A DNA stretch of 64,000 bases from Streptomyces sp. NBC_01262. Its GTDB lineage: Bacteria > Actinomycetota > Actinomycetes > Streptomycetales > Streptomycetaceae. The notes under the pieces were generated by a model. That model was not told the DNA's origin, searched no databases, and saw nothing but the letters and a program-made list of their open reading frames with translations. Each line of letters starts with the position of its first letter. Position 1 is the stretch's first letter. Location of the stretch: contig NZ_CP108462.1 of assembly GCF_036226365.1 (NCBI RefSeq), positions 3,638,501 through 3,702,500 on the forward strand, read 5' to 3'. A program made the translations under genes and the position numbers. Below are positions 33,951-41,938 of this stretch, piece by piece.

Positions 33951-34964
33951 TCACAGTCCGGTGGGGGCCGGACCGCTGCTCGCCCGGACCGTCAGCTCGG
34001 GGGCGAGCAGCCGGAGCTCCTCCTTGAGACCGCCCTCCAGCTTGGCGATGACCAGCTCTACCGCGCCCCGTCCCATCTGCTGCGCGGGGATGGCGACCGA
34101 GGTCAGCTGGGGTGCGGACTGGGTGGCCACCGGCTCGGGGCAGACCGCGACCACCGAGACGTCCTCCGGCACCGCCCGGCCCTGCTGGCGCAGCAGCGCG
34201 AGCAGCGGCCCTATGGCCGCCTCGTTCTGCACGACCAGAGCGGTGGTATCCGGCCGTTCCTCGAAGATCCGCGAGATGGTGCCGGCCGTGGACTCGTAAC
34301 TGCCCTCGCAGGGACGGTGGATGAGCCGCAGACCACGGGCCGCGGCGCCGGCCCGCAGCCCCTGGAGGGTGCGCACCGCGAAGCCGGTGTGCCGCTGGTA
34401 GACGGCCGGGGCCTCGCCGATGACGGCGATGTCGCGGTGGCCGAGATCGGCGAGGTGGTCGACACACAGCGCGCCGGTGCCCTCGAAGTCCAGGTCGACA
34501 CAGGTGAGACCGGCCGTGTCGGCGGGCAGGCCGATGAGTACGGAGGGCCGTTCGGAGGCCTGGAGGAGGGGGATGCGCTCGTCCTCCAGCTCGACGTCCA
34601 TGACGATCATCGCGTCGGCGAGCCCGCTGGCGGCGACCCGGCGGACGGCCTGCGGGCCCTCCTCGCCGGTGAGCAGCAGCACGTCGTATCCGTACTGGCG
34701 GGCGGTGGTGGCCACCGCGATGGCGATCTCCATCATCACGGGTACATACATGTCTGTACGCAGCGGCACCATGAGCGCGATGATGTTCGAACGGCTGCTG
34801 GCCAGGGCGCGCGCGCCGGCGTGCGGGTGGTAGCCGAGCTCCTGGATGCTCTGCTCGACCCGGGCCCGCGTGGTTTCGGAGATGGACCGCTTGCCGCTGA
34901 GGACGTACGACACGGTGCTTGCGGAGACTCCGGCGTGCCGGGCGACCTCGGCGAGCGTGACCAT
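33951..34964 (-). CDS. LacI-family repressor, predicted regulator of the xyloglucan locus
   Basis: 337 residues from the ATG at 34964, preceded by GGAG. The N-terminal HTH (TLAEVARHAGVSASTVSYVL, residues 3-22) and hinge (GYHPHAGARALAS) precede a periplasmic-binding-fold sensor domain (about 60-330). Two copies of the palindrome GAAGCGCTTC flank its own promoter at 34983 and 35041, so autoregulation is likely. The same palindrome overlaps four promoters 19-28 kb away (GH42, APH-type kinase, ABC binding protein and GH3). The effector is probably a xyloglucan fragment or xylose (inference). Confidence 0.88.
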   Translation of the reverse strand: MVTLAEVARHAGVSASTVSYVLSGKRSISETTRARVEQSIQELGYHPHAGARALASSRSNIIALMVPLRTDMYVPVMMEIAIAVATTARQYGYDVLLLTGEEGPQAVRRVAASGLADAMIVMDVELEDERIPLLQASERPSVLIGLPADTAGLTCVDLDFEGTGALCVDHLADLGHRDIAVIGEAPAVYQRHTGFAVRTLQGLRAGAAARGLRLIHRPCEGSYESTAGTISRIFEERPDTTALVVQNEAAIGPLLALLRQQGRAVPEDVSVVAVCPEPVATQSAPQLTSVAIPAQQMGRGAVELVIAKLEGGLKEELRLLAPELTVRASSGPAPTGL

Positions 34965-34981
34965 CCAGGTTCTCCATCCAG

Positions 34982-34993
34982 TGAAGCGCTTCG
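34982..34993. promoter_or_regulatory. LacI-type operator at the lacI promoter, site 1
   Basis: TGAAGCGCTTCG, a palindromic 10-base core, lies 18 bases upstream of the LacI start and directly downstream of its predicted -10 box. Confidence 0.75.
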
Positions 34994-35000
34994 ACACCTG

Positions 35001-35030
35001 ACCGTAGACCCGCTCCGGGGCGGCTGTCCA
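35001..35030 (-). promoter_or_regulatory. Predicted lacI promoter
   Basis: On the minus strand TGGACA (complement 35025-35030) and TACGGT (complement 35001-35006) have an 18-base spacer. Operator copies sit on both sides of it (34982-34993 and 35040-35051), a layout suited to DNA looping or bracketing by a dimeric repressor. Confidence 0.55.
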
Positions 35031-35039
35031 GAGGAGAGT

Positions 35040-35051
35040 CGAAGCGCTTCA
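35040..35051. promoter_or_regulatory. LacI-type operator at the lacI promoter, site 2
   Basis: CGAAGCGCTTCA, just upstream of the predicted -35 box of the LacI gene and 58 bases from site 1. Confidence 0.72.
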
Positions 35052-35110
35052 ACTGTGTCGCGTTCGCTTCCCAAGTGGCCGATTCCGGCCGGGTGTTGGC
35101 TATGAGTCTG

Positions 35111-35139
35111 TTGTGAATCACCCGGGCCGACTACATACT
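35111..35139 (+). promoter_or_regulatory. Predicted promoter of S8 protease copy 2
   Basis: TTGTGA at 35111-35116 and CATACT at 35134-35139 with a 17-base spacer. The -10 is part of a small palindrome CATACTCGGTATG (35134-35146). About 110 bases remain to the TTG start, as in copy 1. Confidence 0.5.
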
Positions 35140-35252
35140 CGGTATGCAATCGACGGGGGCTGGGCGAGGGGGATCGCTCGTGGGGGAACATCGCGTGCGC
35201 GCGCCTCGAACCACAGCTCTCGTGTGTCCAGACACAGACACCAGGGGAAAAG

Positions 35253-38200
35253 TTGCGCGCAGTACGGAGAAAGGCGAGCGCGATCGCGCTCGCGACGGGG
35301 GTTGCGGCGGCACTGACCGCCACGATGGCGATCACACCGGCCGGAGCCGTGTCACCCGCACAGGCGGTCACCGCCTCGAAGGCGGCGGCCAAGCAGGGCA
35401 AGGTCACGTGGATCACGCTGATCACCGGTGACCGCGTCGGCGTGAACGCCCAGGGCAAGCCGGTCGCACTCCGGCACGCCAAGGGCCGCGAGCACATACC
35501 CGTACAGATACAGACGCTGGACGGGCACACCTACGCGATACCGCTCGACGCCGCCCAGCTGATCCAGAAGGGCCGGGTCGACCGCCGGCTCTTCGACGTC
35601 ACCACGCTGAGCCGCGCCGAGTACGTCAAGGCGCAGGCCAAGGGCCTCGGCTACATCGTCACGTACAAGGGCGGCAAGCCGGCGGCCAAGGCCGAGCTGC
35701 ACGCCGCCGACGGCACCGAGGTCACGCACACCTACAAGCGGCTCGGCGGCGAGGCGGTCACCACCGAGCAGCAGGACGCCGCCGGGGTGTGGAAGGCGCT
35801 GACCAACGAGCCCGCTGCCGGGACGCCTTACGCGACCGCGGAGTCCGGCCTGGAGACGGTGTGGCTGGACGCGATCCAGAAGGCGTCCGACGTCGACTGG
35901 AGCCGCACCCAGATCGGGGCGCCGACGGCCTGGGCCCAGAGCCCGTCCCTCGACGGCACCGGCGTGAAGATCGCCATCCTCGACACCGGCGTCGACAAGG
36001 CCCACGCGGACCTGAACGGCGCCAAGGTCGTGGACGAGAAGAACTTCGGGGCAGCCAACAACGTCGACGACCACTTCGGCCACGGCACCCACGTCGCCTC
36101 GATCGCGGCCGGCACCGGCGCGGCCTCCGGCGGCTACTACAAGGGTGTCGCCCCGGGCGCGACGCTCATCAGCGGCAAGGTCCTGGACGACGACGGCTAC
36201 GGCGACGACGCCGGCATCATCGCGGGCCTCGAATGGGCCGCCGCCTCCGGCGCGAAGATCGCCAACCTGAGCCTCGGCGGCACCGACACCCCCGGTGTCG
36301 ACCCGATCGAGGAAGCGGTCAACAAGCTGTCCGCCGACACCGGCACGCTGTTCGTCATCGCGGCGGGCAACGAGGGCGAGTTCGGGGACTCCACCGTCGG
36401 CTCCCCCGGCAGCGCGGACGCCGCGCTGACCGTCGGCGCCGTCGACAAGGACTCCAAGCTGGCCTCGTTCTCCTCGCGCGGCCCGCGCGTGGGCGACGGC
36501 GCCATCAAGCCGGATGTCACCGCCCCCGGCGTCGACATCACCGCCGCCGCGGCCCCGGGCACCGTCATCGACACCGACCCGGGCGTGCCGCACCCGGCCC
36601 CGGGCTACCTGACCATCTCCGGTACGTCGATGGCCACCCCGCATGTCGCGGGCGCCGCCGCCATCCTCGCCCAGGAGCACCCGTCCTGGAGCGGCGCGCA
36701 GATCAAGGCCGCCCTCACCGGGGCCACCACCGACAGCGGCGCCGGCTACAACCCCTTCCAGCAGGGCACGGGCCAGGTCGACCTCACCAAGGCGATCAAG
36801 CAGACGGTCACCGCCGGTCCGGTCTCCCTCAGCTACGGCGTCGCCCAGTGGCCGCACACCGACGACCCCAAGCAGACCAAGACGGTCACCTACACCAACT
36901 CCGGTGACACCGACGTGGTGCTGGACCTGACCGCCAAGGGCACCGACCCCAAGGGCGGCGCCGCCCCCGACGGCTTCTTCGCCCTCTCGGCGAACACGGT
37001 CACCGTCCCGGCCCACGGCACCGCCACGGCCGATCTGACGGTGGACACCACCCTCGGCGGCGATGTCAACGGCGCCTACAGCGCGTACATCGTGGCCACC
37101 GCCGCCGACGGGCAGACGGTCCGCACGGCGGCCGCCGTGTCCCGCGAGGTCGAGTCCTACAACCTCACCATCAAGGCCCTCGACCGCAGCGGCGCCGCCA
37201 CCGGCAACTACAGCGCCCTGCTCCAGGGCCTCACCGGCGACGGCGCGGGCCTGTTCTTCATGCCCTACGACGCCAGCGGCACCGTCACCATCCGGGTGCC
37301 CAAGGGCCGTTACGTCCTCAGCGGCAGCGTCATCGTCGGCAACGGCGACACCTGGCAGGGCGCCGACTGGATCAACGACCCCAACCTCGTGCTCTCCGGC
37401 GACACCGACCTCACCCTGGACGCCCGCACTGCCAAGCCGGTCGACATGACCGTCCCCGACAGCGCGGCCGTCTCCCAGTTCGCCGCGCCCGACTTCAGCG
37501 TCACCATCGGCAACACCGGCGCCGGCTTCGGCTGGTGGCTCGACTCCTACGCCGGATTCCGCACCGCCCACCTCGGCCCGGCCGCCGCCCCCGGTGAGCT
37601 GCACGAGACCTTCGCGGGCACCTGGACCCACGGCAAGACCGAGTACAACCTGGTGTACCCGCGCAGCAAGACCACGCTCGCGACCGGCTACACCAAGCAC
37701 GCCAAGGCCTCCGAGCTCGCCAAGTTCGGCGTCAAGCTCGGCGCCTCCGCCAAGAACAAGTCCGGTCTGCTCTTCGCCATGGGCGACACCGGCTACGGCG
37801 GCAGCGGCATCGCGTTCATACACAAGCTGCCGTACAACTACACGCTGTACGTCAACGGCGGCAGCTCGGTGAAGTGGTCCTTCGAGTTCATCCAGCTCAG
37901 CACCGCCGGTGACTTCGAGGCCGACTACGCCACCGCCAACTCCCTCTACAAGGCCGGCAAGACCTACACCAAGACCTTCAACGTCGGCGTCTTCGGCCCG
38001 AAGGTCGGCAAGGGCTTCGGCATCTTCCGCAACGGCAACCAGCTCTACGGCTACCTGCCGCTGCTCGCCGACGGCGCCGGCCTCACCGGCGGCACCACGT
38101 ACGACAAGGCGAAGACGGTCCTGTACGCCAACGGCGTCAACGTCGGCTCCAACACCGACCCCCTCACCGGGGCAAGCGAGCCCTTCGCCGTCGCCTCCGG

Positions 38201-38618
38201 CAAGAAGAGCTACAAGCTCACCACCTCGCTCACCCGCAGCGGCGTCGCGACCGTCTCCACCAAGGTCACCGCCACCTGGACCTTCACCTCGAAGAAGACC
38301 AGCGCCCTGACCCAACTGCCCGCCTCGGCCGTAAAGTTCAGCCCCGCGCTGACCACCGCCAGCACCTCCAAGGCCAAGGCCACGGTCAAGGTCCCGGTGA
38401 AGGTGCTGGGCTCGGCCGCCGGCAGCAACCTCAAGTCCCTGAAGGTCTACGTCTCCTTCGACGGCGGCTCGCACTGGACGAAGCTCACCGTCCGCGGCGG
38501 CAAGGTCACCGTCAAGAACCCCAAGGCCGGCAAGGGCGTCTCCTTCAAGGCCAACGTCACCGACAAGAAGGGCAACACGCTCTCCCAGGTCATCTACAAC
38601 GCGTACCTGGCGAAGTAG
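35253..38618 (+). CDS. Secreted S8 (subtilisin-like) serine protease, copy 2
   Basis: 1,121 residues, beginning at TTG (35253) after CAGGGGAAAAG, almost the same ribosome site as copy 1. Signal peptide to about residue 35. Triad D244 (ILDTG), H277 (GHGTHVAS) and S459 (SGTSMATPHVAGA); oxyanion N373. The propeptide and catalytic domain are closely similar to the protease at 30418 by eye, while the C-terminal beta-domain region is more diverged, apart from the shared SAAGSNLKSL and ANVTDKKGNTLSQ segments. The two genes are in opposite orientation and flank the LacI gene. Extracellular. Confidence 0.92.
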   Translation: MRAVRRKASAIALATGVAAALTATMAITPAGAVSPAQAVTASKAAAKQGKVTWITLITGDRVGVNAQGKPVALRHAKGREHIPVQIQTLDGHTYAIPLDAAQLIQKGRVDRRLFDVTTLSRAEYVKAQAKGLGYIVTYKGGKPAAKAELHAADGTEVTHTYKRLGGEAVTTEQQDAAGVWKALTNEPAAGTPYATAESGLETVWLDAIQKASDVDWSRTQIGAPTAWAQSPSLDGTGVKIAILDTGVDKAHADLNGAKVVDEKNFGAANNVDDHFGHGTHVASIAAGTGAASGGYYKGVAPGATLISGKVLDDDGYGDDAGIIAGLEWAAASGAKIANLSLGGTDTPGVDPIEEAVNKLSADTGTLFVIAAGNEGEFGDSTVGSPGSADAALTVGAVDKDSKLASFSSRGPRVGDGAIKPDVTAPGVDITAAAAPGTVIDTDPGVPHPAPGYLTISGTSMATPHVAGAAAILAQEHPSWSGAQIKAALTGATTDSGAGYNPFQQGTGQVDLTKAIKQTVTAGPVSLSYGVAQWPHTDDPKQTKTVTYTNSGDTDVVLDLTAKGTDPKGGAAPDGFFALSANTVTVPAHGTATADLTVDTTLGGDVNGAYSAYIVATAADGQTVRTAAAVSREVESYNLTIKALDRSGAATGNYSALLQGLTGDGAGLFFMPYDASGTVTIRVPKGRYVLSGSVIVGNGDTWQGADWINDPNLVLSGDTDLTLDARTAKPVDMTVPDSAAVSQFAAPDFSVTIGNTGAGFGWWLDSYAGFRTAHLGPAAAPGELHETFAGTWTHGKTEYNLVYPRSKTTLATGYTKHAKASELAKFGVKLGASAKNKSGLLFAMGDTGYGGSGIAFIHKLPYNYTLYVNGGSSVKWSFEFIQLSTAGDFEADYATANSLYKAGKTYTKTFNVGVFGPKVGKGFGIFRNGNQLYGYLPLLADGAGLTGGTTYDKAKTVLYANGVNVGSNTDPLTGASEPFAVASGKKSYKLTTSLTRSGVATVSTKVTATWTFTSKKTSALTQLPASAVKFSPALTTASTSKAKATVKVPVKVLGSAAGSNLKSLKVYVSFDGGSHWTKLTVRGGKVTVKNPKAGKGVSFKANVTDKKGNTLSQVIYNAYLAK

Positions 38619-38637
38619 CCCGGCTCGTAGGGCCCGT

Positions 38638-38687
38638 ACGCAGGCCGGAAGCCCCGTCACCGCCGTGACGGGGCTTCCGGCCTGCGT
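38638..38687. terminator. Perfect 23-bp hairpin between convergent genes
   Basis: A 23-base perfect stem (starting ACGCAGGCCGGAAGCCCC) with a CGCC loop lies between the S8 protease stop (38618) and the stop of the leftward ATPase gene (38701). The strongest terminator-like element in the window. Confidence 0.85.
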
Positions 38688-38700
38688 GGTACCGGTCGCG

Positions 38701-39390
38701 CTACTTGGCCGCGGCGGCCTGGTCCTTGACCGTGATCTGGCCCTTCTTGATGGTCGCGACGCGCGGCGCGCGCTTCGCGATGGCGGAGTCGTGGGTGACC
38801 ATGATGAAGGTCAGCCCGTACTCCTTCCACAGGCCGTCGAGCAGCGCGAGGATGTCGTCGCGGGTGCCCTCGTCCAGGGCGCCGGTGGGCTCGTCGGCCA
38901 GGAGCACCTTGGGCTTCTTGACCAGCGCGCGGGCGATGGCGACGCGCTGCTGCTGACCGCCCGACAGCTCGCCGGGAAGGTGGTGCAGCCGCTCGGACAG
39001 GCCTACGGACTCCAGCGCCTCGGCGGCGCGCGCACGGCGCTCGGAGACCTTCAGGCCGAGGGGGACGAGCGCGGTCTCGACGTTCTCCTGGGCGGTGAGC
39101 GTCGGGATGAGGTTGAAGCTCTGGAAGATGATGCCGATGTTCTCGGCGCGCACCTTGGTGAGCTTGGTCTCGCTCAGCTTGGCGATGTCGACACCGTCGA
39201 GCTCGACGCTTCCGGCCGTGGGACGGTCGAGGCCGCCGAGCATCTGCAGCAGCGTGGACTTGCCGCCGCCGGTGGGGCCCTGGATGACGAGCTGGTCGCC
39301 GTCCTCGATGACCAGGTCGATGCCGCGCAGGGCGTGGACGGTGTCCTTGCCGCGTGAGTACTGCTTGGTCACGCCGCTCAGTCTGTACAT
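38701..39390 (-). CDS. ABC transporter ATPase (MacB/LolD type), copy 1
   Basis: 229 residues. Walker A GPTGGGKST (38-46), Q-loop Q90, signature LSGGQQQR (142-149) and Walker B VLLADEP with catalytic E167. Sequence type is the MacB/LolD/FtsE group that powers FtsX-fold permeases. It pairs with the permease gene just upstream (39457). Very similar to the ATPase at 41109 throughout, apart from its C-terminus, showing tandem duplication of the operon. Confidence 0.94.
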   Translation of the reverse strand: MYRLSGVTKQYSRGKDTVHALRGIDLVIEDGDQLVIQGPTGGGKSTLLQMLGGLDRPTAGSVELDGVDIAKLSETKLTKVRAENIGIIFQSFNLIPTLTAQENVETALVPLGLKVSERRARAAEALESVGLSERLHHLPGELSGGQQQRVAIARALVKKPKVLLADEPTGALDEGTRDDILALLDGLWKEYGLTFIMVTHDSAIAKRAPRVATIKKGQITVKDQAAAAK

Positions 39391-39456
39391 GGGGTGGCTC
39401 CTGAACTCCTGGAGAAGAAAGGCACGTCGGGACGGGCAGGGTCGGCCGGGGCCCTG

Positions 39457-40923
39457 CTATTCGACGCGGCGCAGCGCGTCGGCCGGGCGCAGGCGCGAGG
39501 CCCGCCAGCCGCCGAAGGTGCCGGCGATCAGACCGCCCAGGACGGCCAGGGCGACCGCGAGGGCGATGGTGTTGAGGCTCACCGGAGCGGTGAGGGTGAC
39601 GTCGATCGCCTTGGCCGCCGCCTGACGGCCGGGGCCGCCGAAGCCACCGCCGCCGGGGCCGCCCTGGCCGCCGCCACCGCTGGAGGAGGCGAGGGAGGCG
39701 CTGAGGGTGGGGCTGATCGCGGTGACGGTGTAGGCACCGGCGAGGCCGAGCCCGATGCCCAGCGCGCCGCCGATCAGGCCGTTGACGAAGGCCTCGCCCA
39801 TGACCTGGCGGGTGACCCGGCCGGACTTCCAGCCCAGCGCCTTCAGGGTGCCGAACTCGCGGACGCGGCGGTTGACGGCGGAGGAGGTCAGCAGCGCGGC
39901 CACCAGGAACGCGGCGATGAGGACCGCGATGGACAGCCACTTGCCCACGTTGGTGGCGAGGCTGGAGGCGGTGGACAGGGAGCCGGAGACCGTGGAGGCC
40001 AGGTCGGCGGAGGTGGTGACGGTGGTGCCGGAGACGTTCTTCTGGATCGCCGTCTTGACGGAGTCGATCTTCTTGGAGTCCGTGGCCTGGACGTAGATCG
40101 TCGTGACCTTGTTCTTGGAGTCCGCGAGCGTCTGCGCCTCGGTCAGCGGGATGTACGCGTTGGCGGCCGAGTCACCGCTGTCGGCGGTGGCGATGCCGAT
40201 CACCTTGAGCTTGACGCTGCTGACGGTGAGGGTGCTGCCGACCTTCAGCTTCTTGGTCTTGGCGTACGCGCTGTCAAGGATCACGACCTTGGCCTTGGCG
40301 TCGGCGCTGGTGAAGGCGCGTCCGCTGGTGATCTTCGAGGAGGTCAGCGGGCCGAGGTCGAGGTTGGTGACGTCGGTGCCGTAGACGGTGTAGGAGTCGA
40401 TGCTGAAGTTGGCGCCGCCGCCCTGCACCTGGCCCTGCGGCTGGCCGCTGCTGTTCCCGCCGCCGTTCTGGCCGCCGCCGTTCTGGCCGCCCGCGTTGGG
40501 GGCCTGCGAGAAGGTGCCGCGGTCGAAGGTGCCGTTGACCTTGGTCACGTTCAGGCTCAGGCCGCCGACGGCGCTCTTGACCCCGCTCTGGGCCTTGACC
40601 TTGGTGACCACGGTGGACGCGAGCGACTGGAAGCCCTGGACGTTGACGCGGTCGCTGCTCTGGCTCTTGCTGTCGTCGCGCGCGTTGAAGTCGAAGTTGG
40701 GCCGGCCGGAACTGGCCGCGGTCGGGGTGGCCGCCTTGGTGACCGTCATGTCCGTACCGAGGCCGTAGAGCGACTGCAGCACCTTGCCCTGGGCCTGCGT
40801 CATGCCTGCCGACACCGAGTTGACGGTGATGACCAGTGCGATGCCGAGGGCGAGGCCCAAGGAGATGACGATCGCCGCTTTCTTGCGGCGGCGCAGCTCA
40901 CGCCGGAGATATGTGAAGAACAT
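39457..40923 (-). CDS. FtsX/MacB-type ABC permease, copy 1
   Basis: 488 residues. One N-terminal membrane helix (about 17-40), a large extracytoplasmic MacB-like domain (about 45-300), then three C-terminal helices flanking the conserved FGTLKALGWKSGRVTRQVMG region. A Gly/Gln/Asn-rich low-complexity loop (residues about 141-170, GGQNGGGQNGGG) sits inside the outer domain. MacB-like systems typically export or respond to peptides or lipids by mechanotransmission. The start is 66 bases upstream of its ATPase. No substrate can be deduced. Confidence 0.9.
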   Translation of the reverse strand: MFFTYLRRELRRRKKAAIVISLGLALGIALVITVNSVSAGMTQAQGKVLQSLYGLGTDMTVTKAATPTAASSGRPNFDFNARDDSKSQSSDRVNVQGFQSLASTVVTKVKAQSGVKSAVGGLSLNVTKVNGTFDRGTFSQAPNAGGQNGGGQNGGGNSSGQPQGQVQGGGANFSIDSYTVYGTDVTNLDLGPLTSSKITSGRAFTSADAKAKVVILDSAYAKTKKLKVGSTLTVSSVKLKVIGIATADSGDSAANAYIPLTEAQTLADSKNKVTTIYVQATDSKKIDSVKTAIQKNVSGTTVTTSADLASTVSGSLSTASSLATNVGKWLSIAVLIAAFLVAALLTSSAVNRRVREFGTLKALGWKSGRVTRQVMGEAFVNGLIGGALGIGLGLAGAYTVTAISPTLSASLASSSGGGGQGGPGGGGFGGPGRQAAAKAIDVTLTAPVSLNTIALAVALAVLGGLIAGTFGGWRASRLRPADALRRVE

Positions 40924-40971
40924 GCGATTCCTCGCCGATGCCGCCCCGATACGGGGATGTATTCAGAATGT

Positions 40972-41014
40972 GGAACGGGAGGGAGGCGGGGGAAAATCGC
41001 CTCCCTCCCGTTCC
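40972..41014. terminator. Hairpin between the two duplicated ABC operons
   Basis: GGAACGGGAGGGAGGCG and its complement around a 9-base GGGGAAAAT loop. It lies downstream of the second ATPase (stop 41109) and only about 50 bases upstream of the first permease start (40923). It can end the upstream operon or attenuate the downstream one. Confidence 0.65.
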
Positions 41015-41055
41015 GGCGACGGTAGGAATCAGCTGTGATGAACGTGTGAGGCCGG

Positions 41056-41073
41056 GATGAGAGCCTGATGAGA
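41056..41073. repeat. Direct repeats GATGAGA, 11-bp period, upstream of ABC copy 1
   Basis: GATGAGA at 41056-41062 and again at 41067-41073, one helical turn apart. The same word recurs upstream of the second operon. Possibly a response-regulator site (inference). Confidence 0.4.
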
Positions 41074-41108
41074 AACCCTCATGTGCTGCTCAGGCCACGC
41101 TCATTTCC

Positions 41109-41828
41109 TCAGTAGGCGCCCTGGGTCTGGGGCTGGGCCTGCGGCGCCTCGACCACCTGGTCGGTGATGGTGACCTGGCCGGCCTTGATGGTGGCCAGCC
41201 GCGGGGCGCTCTTGGCGATGTGGGAGTCGTGGGTGACCATGATGTACGTCAGCCCGTACTCCTTCCACAGCCCGTCGAGCAGGGCGAGGATCTCGTCGCG
41301 GGTGCCCTCGTCCAGCGCGCCGGTGGGCTCGTCGGCCAGGAGCACCTTGGGCTTCTTGACCAGCGCGCGGGCGATGGCGACACGCTGCTGCTGACCGCCC
41401 GACAGCTCGCCGGGAAGGTGGTGCAGCCGCTCGCCCAGGCCCACGGAGGTGAGCGCCTCGGCGGCGAGGCGGCGGCGCTCGGCGGCCTTCACACCCTGCG
41501 GGGCGAGGGCGGTCTCGACGTTCTCCTGGGCGGTGAGCGTCGGGATGAGGTTGAAGCTCTGGAAGATGATGCCGATGTTCTCGGCGCGCACCTTCGTCAG
41601 CTTGGTCTCGCTCAGCCTGGCCAGGTCCACGCCGTCCAGCTCGACGCTTCCGGCGGTGGGGCGGTCCAGGCCGCCGAGCATCTGCAGCAGCGTGGACTTG
41701 CCGCCGCCGGTGGGGCCCTGGATGACGACCTTGTCGCCGTCCTCGATGACGAGATCGATGCCGCGCAGGGCGTGCACGGTCTCCTTACCGCGTGAGTACT
41801 GCTTGGTCACGCCGCTCAGCTTGTACAT
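41109..41828 (-). CDS. ABC transporter ATPase (MacB/LolD type), copy 2
   Basis: 239 residues. Near-identical to the ATPase at 38701 in all motifs (GPTGGGKST Walker A, LSGGQQQR signature, VLLADEPTGALDEGTRDE Walker B region), differing mainly in the C-terminal extension EAPQAQPQTQGAY. Works with the permease at 41939, 110 bases upstream. Duplication of the whole pair is evident. Confidence 0.94.
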   Translation of the reverse strand: MYKLSGVTKQYSRGKETVHALRGIDLVIEDGDKVVIQGPTGGGKSTLLQMLGGLDRPTAGSVELDGVDLARLSETKLTKVRAENIGIIFQSFNLIPTLTAQENVETALAPQGVKAAERRRLAAEALTSVGLGERLHHLPGELSGGQQQRVAIARALVKKPKVLLADEPTGALDEGTRDEILALLDGLWKEYGLTYIMVTHDSHIAKSAPRLATIKAGQVTITDQVVEAPQAQPQTQGAY

Positions 41829-41938
41829 GGGGTGACTCCTGAAGTCTGTCCTGGGAGGGGAGTTGGATGCCGGGCCGCTGGGGGGAAGCAGGGGCCCGGC
41901 ATCCGGTCTGTGAAGGCCGGCCGTGGTGTCGGCTTCGG

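Noticed and set aside
35352..38660. A 1,102-residue minus-strand frame opposite S8 protease copy 2
   Set aside because: Low-complexity antisense frame with no domain, and it would run through the strong terminator at 38638.
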